DNA from: an uncultured Prevotellaceae bacterium
Lineage (GTDB): Bacteria > Bacteroidota > Bacteroidia > Bacteroidales > Bacteroidaceae
Reading direction: 5' to 3'
DNA length: 6,720 nucleotides
NCBI GenBank assembly: GCA_905202115.1
Contig: CAJKQZ010000134.1
Span: forward strand, 1-6,720
Shown here: positions 6,671-6,720 of the stretch, in pieces
Position numbering within the stretch: position 1 is the first letter of the stretch
Layout: every line of letters starts with the position of its first letter
Position numbers and translations under genes: made by a program
The notes under the pieces: model-generated
The model's input: the letters and a program-made list of their open reading frames with translations, nothing else
Databases searched by the model: none
Told to the model about the DNA's origin: nothing

Positions 6671-6719
6671 TTAAGGTCTTTAAGGTCGTTAATGCCATTA
6701 ACGACCTTAAAGACCTTAA
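6671..6719. repeat. 49-bp near-perfect palindrome with 9-bp periodicity
   Basis: Arms 6671-6694 and 6696-6719 are exact reverse complements (24 nt each) with a single central base. The tetramer TTAA recurs at 6671, 6680, 6689, 6698, 6707 and 6716, exactly every 9 bp; the units TTAAGGTCT and TTAAGGTCG read rightward and become their complements past the centre. The element touches the window edge and may continue. It sits upstream of porP, so it may be the 3'-end hairpin of a neighbour, a dispersed intergenic palindrome, or a protein-binding array. On the minus strand a T7 run (6653-6659) lies 11 nt past the stem, too far for a standard terminator. Confidence 0.8.
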
Positions 6720-6720
6720 A

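Noticed and set aside
6572..6720. Plus-strand frame open from an ATG at 6572 to the window edge
   Set aside because: It runs through the poly-A tract and the 9-bp palindromic repeat; its openness follows from the repeat lacking stops in that frame, and the peptide resembles nothing known to me.

Overview
The window carries one complete operon of five genes, all on the minus strand and transcribed from right to left: porP/sprF, porK/gldK, porL/gldL, porM/gldM, porN/gldN. This is the core of the type IX secretion system (T9SS) and gliding machinery of Bacteroidota. The order P-K-L-M-N is the one described in Porphyromonas gingivalis, so a member of the order Bacteroidales is likely. Genus cannot be told from the sequence. 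Start codons lack clear Shine-Dalgarno sequences, as is usual in this phylum.

Layout from right to left: 6720-6511 is a non-coding leader with a near-perfect 49-bp palindrome (6671-6719) built on a 9-bp period, an imperfect palindrome and a weak promoter candidate. porP is at 6510-5569 (outer-membrane beta-barrel protein), gldK at 5559-4108 (outer-membrane lipoprotein with an FGE-like fold), gldL at 4094-3261 (two-helix inner-membrane motor subunit with a coiled-coil tail), gldM at 3151-1583 (inner-membrane anchor plus long periplasmic shaft), and gldN at 1560-268 (periplasmic ring partner of GldK). A strong hairpin at 213-249 lies just past gldN and probably ends the operon. Positions 1-212 hold no convincing gene but carry an AT-rich inverted repeat with an overlapping 17-base direct repeat at 3-54. 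Junctions porP-gldK (9 nt) and gldK-gldL (13 nt) are tight and gldM-gldN is 22 nt. gldL-gldM is the exception, with 109 nt and hairpin potential.

How it works, from established knowledge: GldL and GldM form the proton-driven inner-membrane motor. The periplasmic part of GldM reaches the outer-membrane-associated GldK/GldN rings, and these couple energy to the translocon and, where present, to gliding adhesins. PorP/SprF-family barrels attach to the translocon or to surface adhesins. The residues known to matter for the motor (GldM Arg, GldL Tyr/Lys/His/Glu) are visible here, so the system looks intact.

I see no new system. The less ordinary points are the low-complexity, basic extensions at both ends of GldN, the long Gly/Asn/Ala linker in GldL, the hairpin-bearing gldL-gldM gap, and the two palindromic elements at the window edges.
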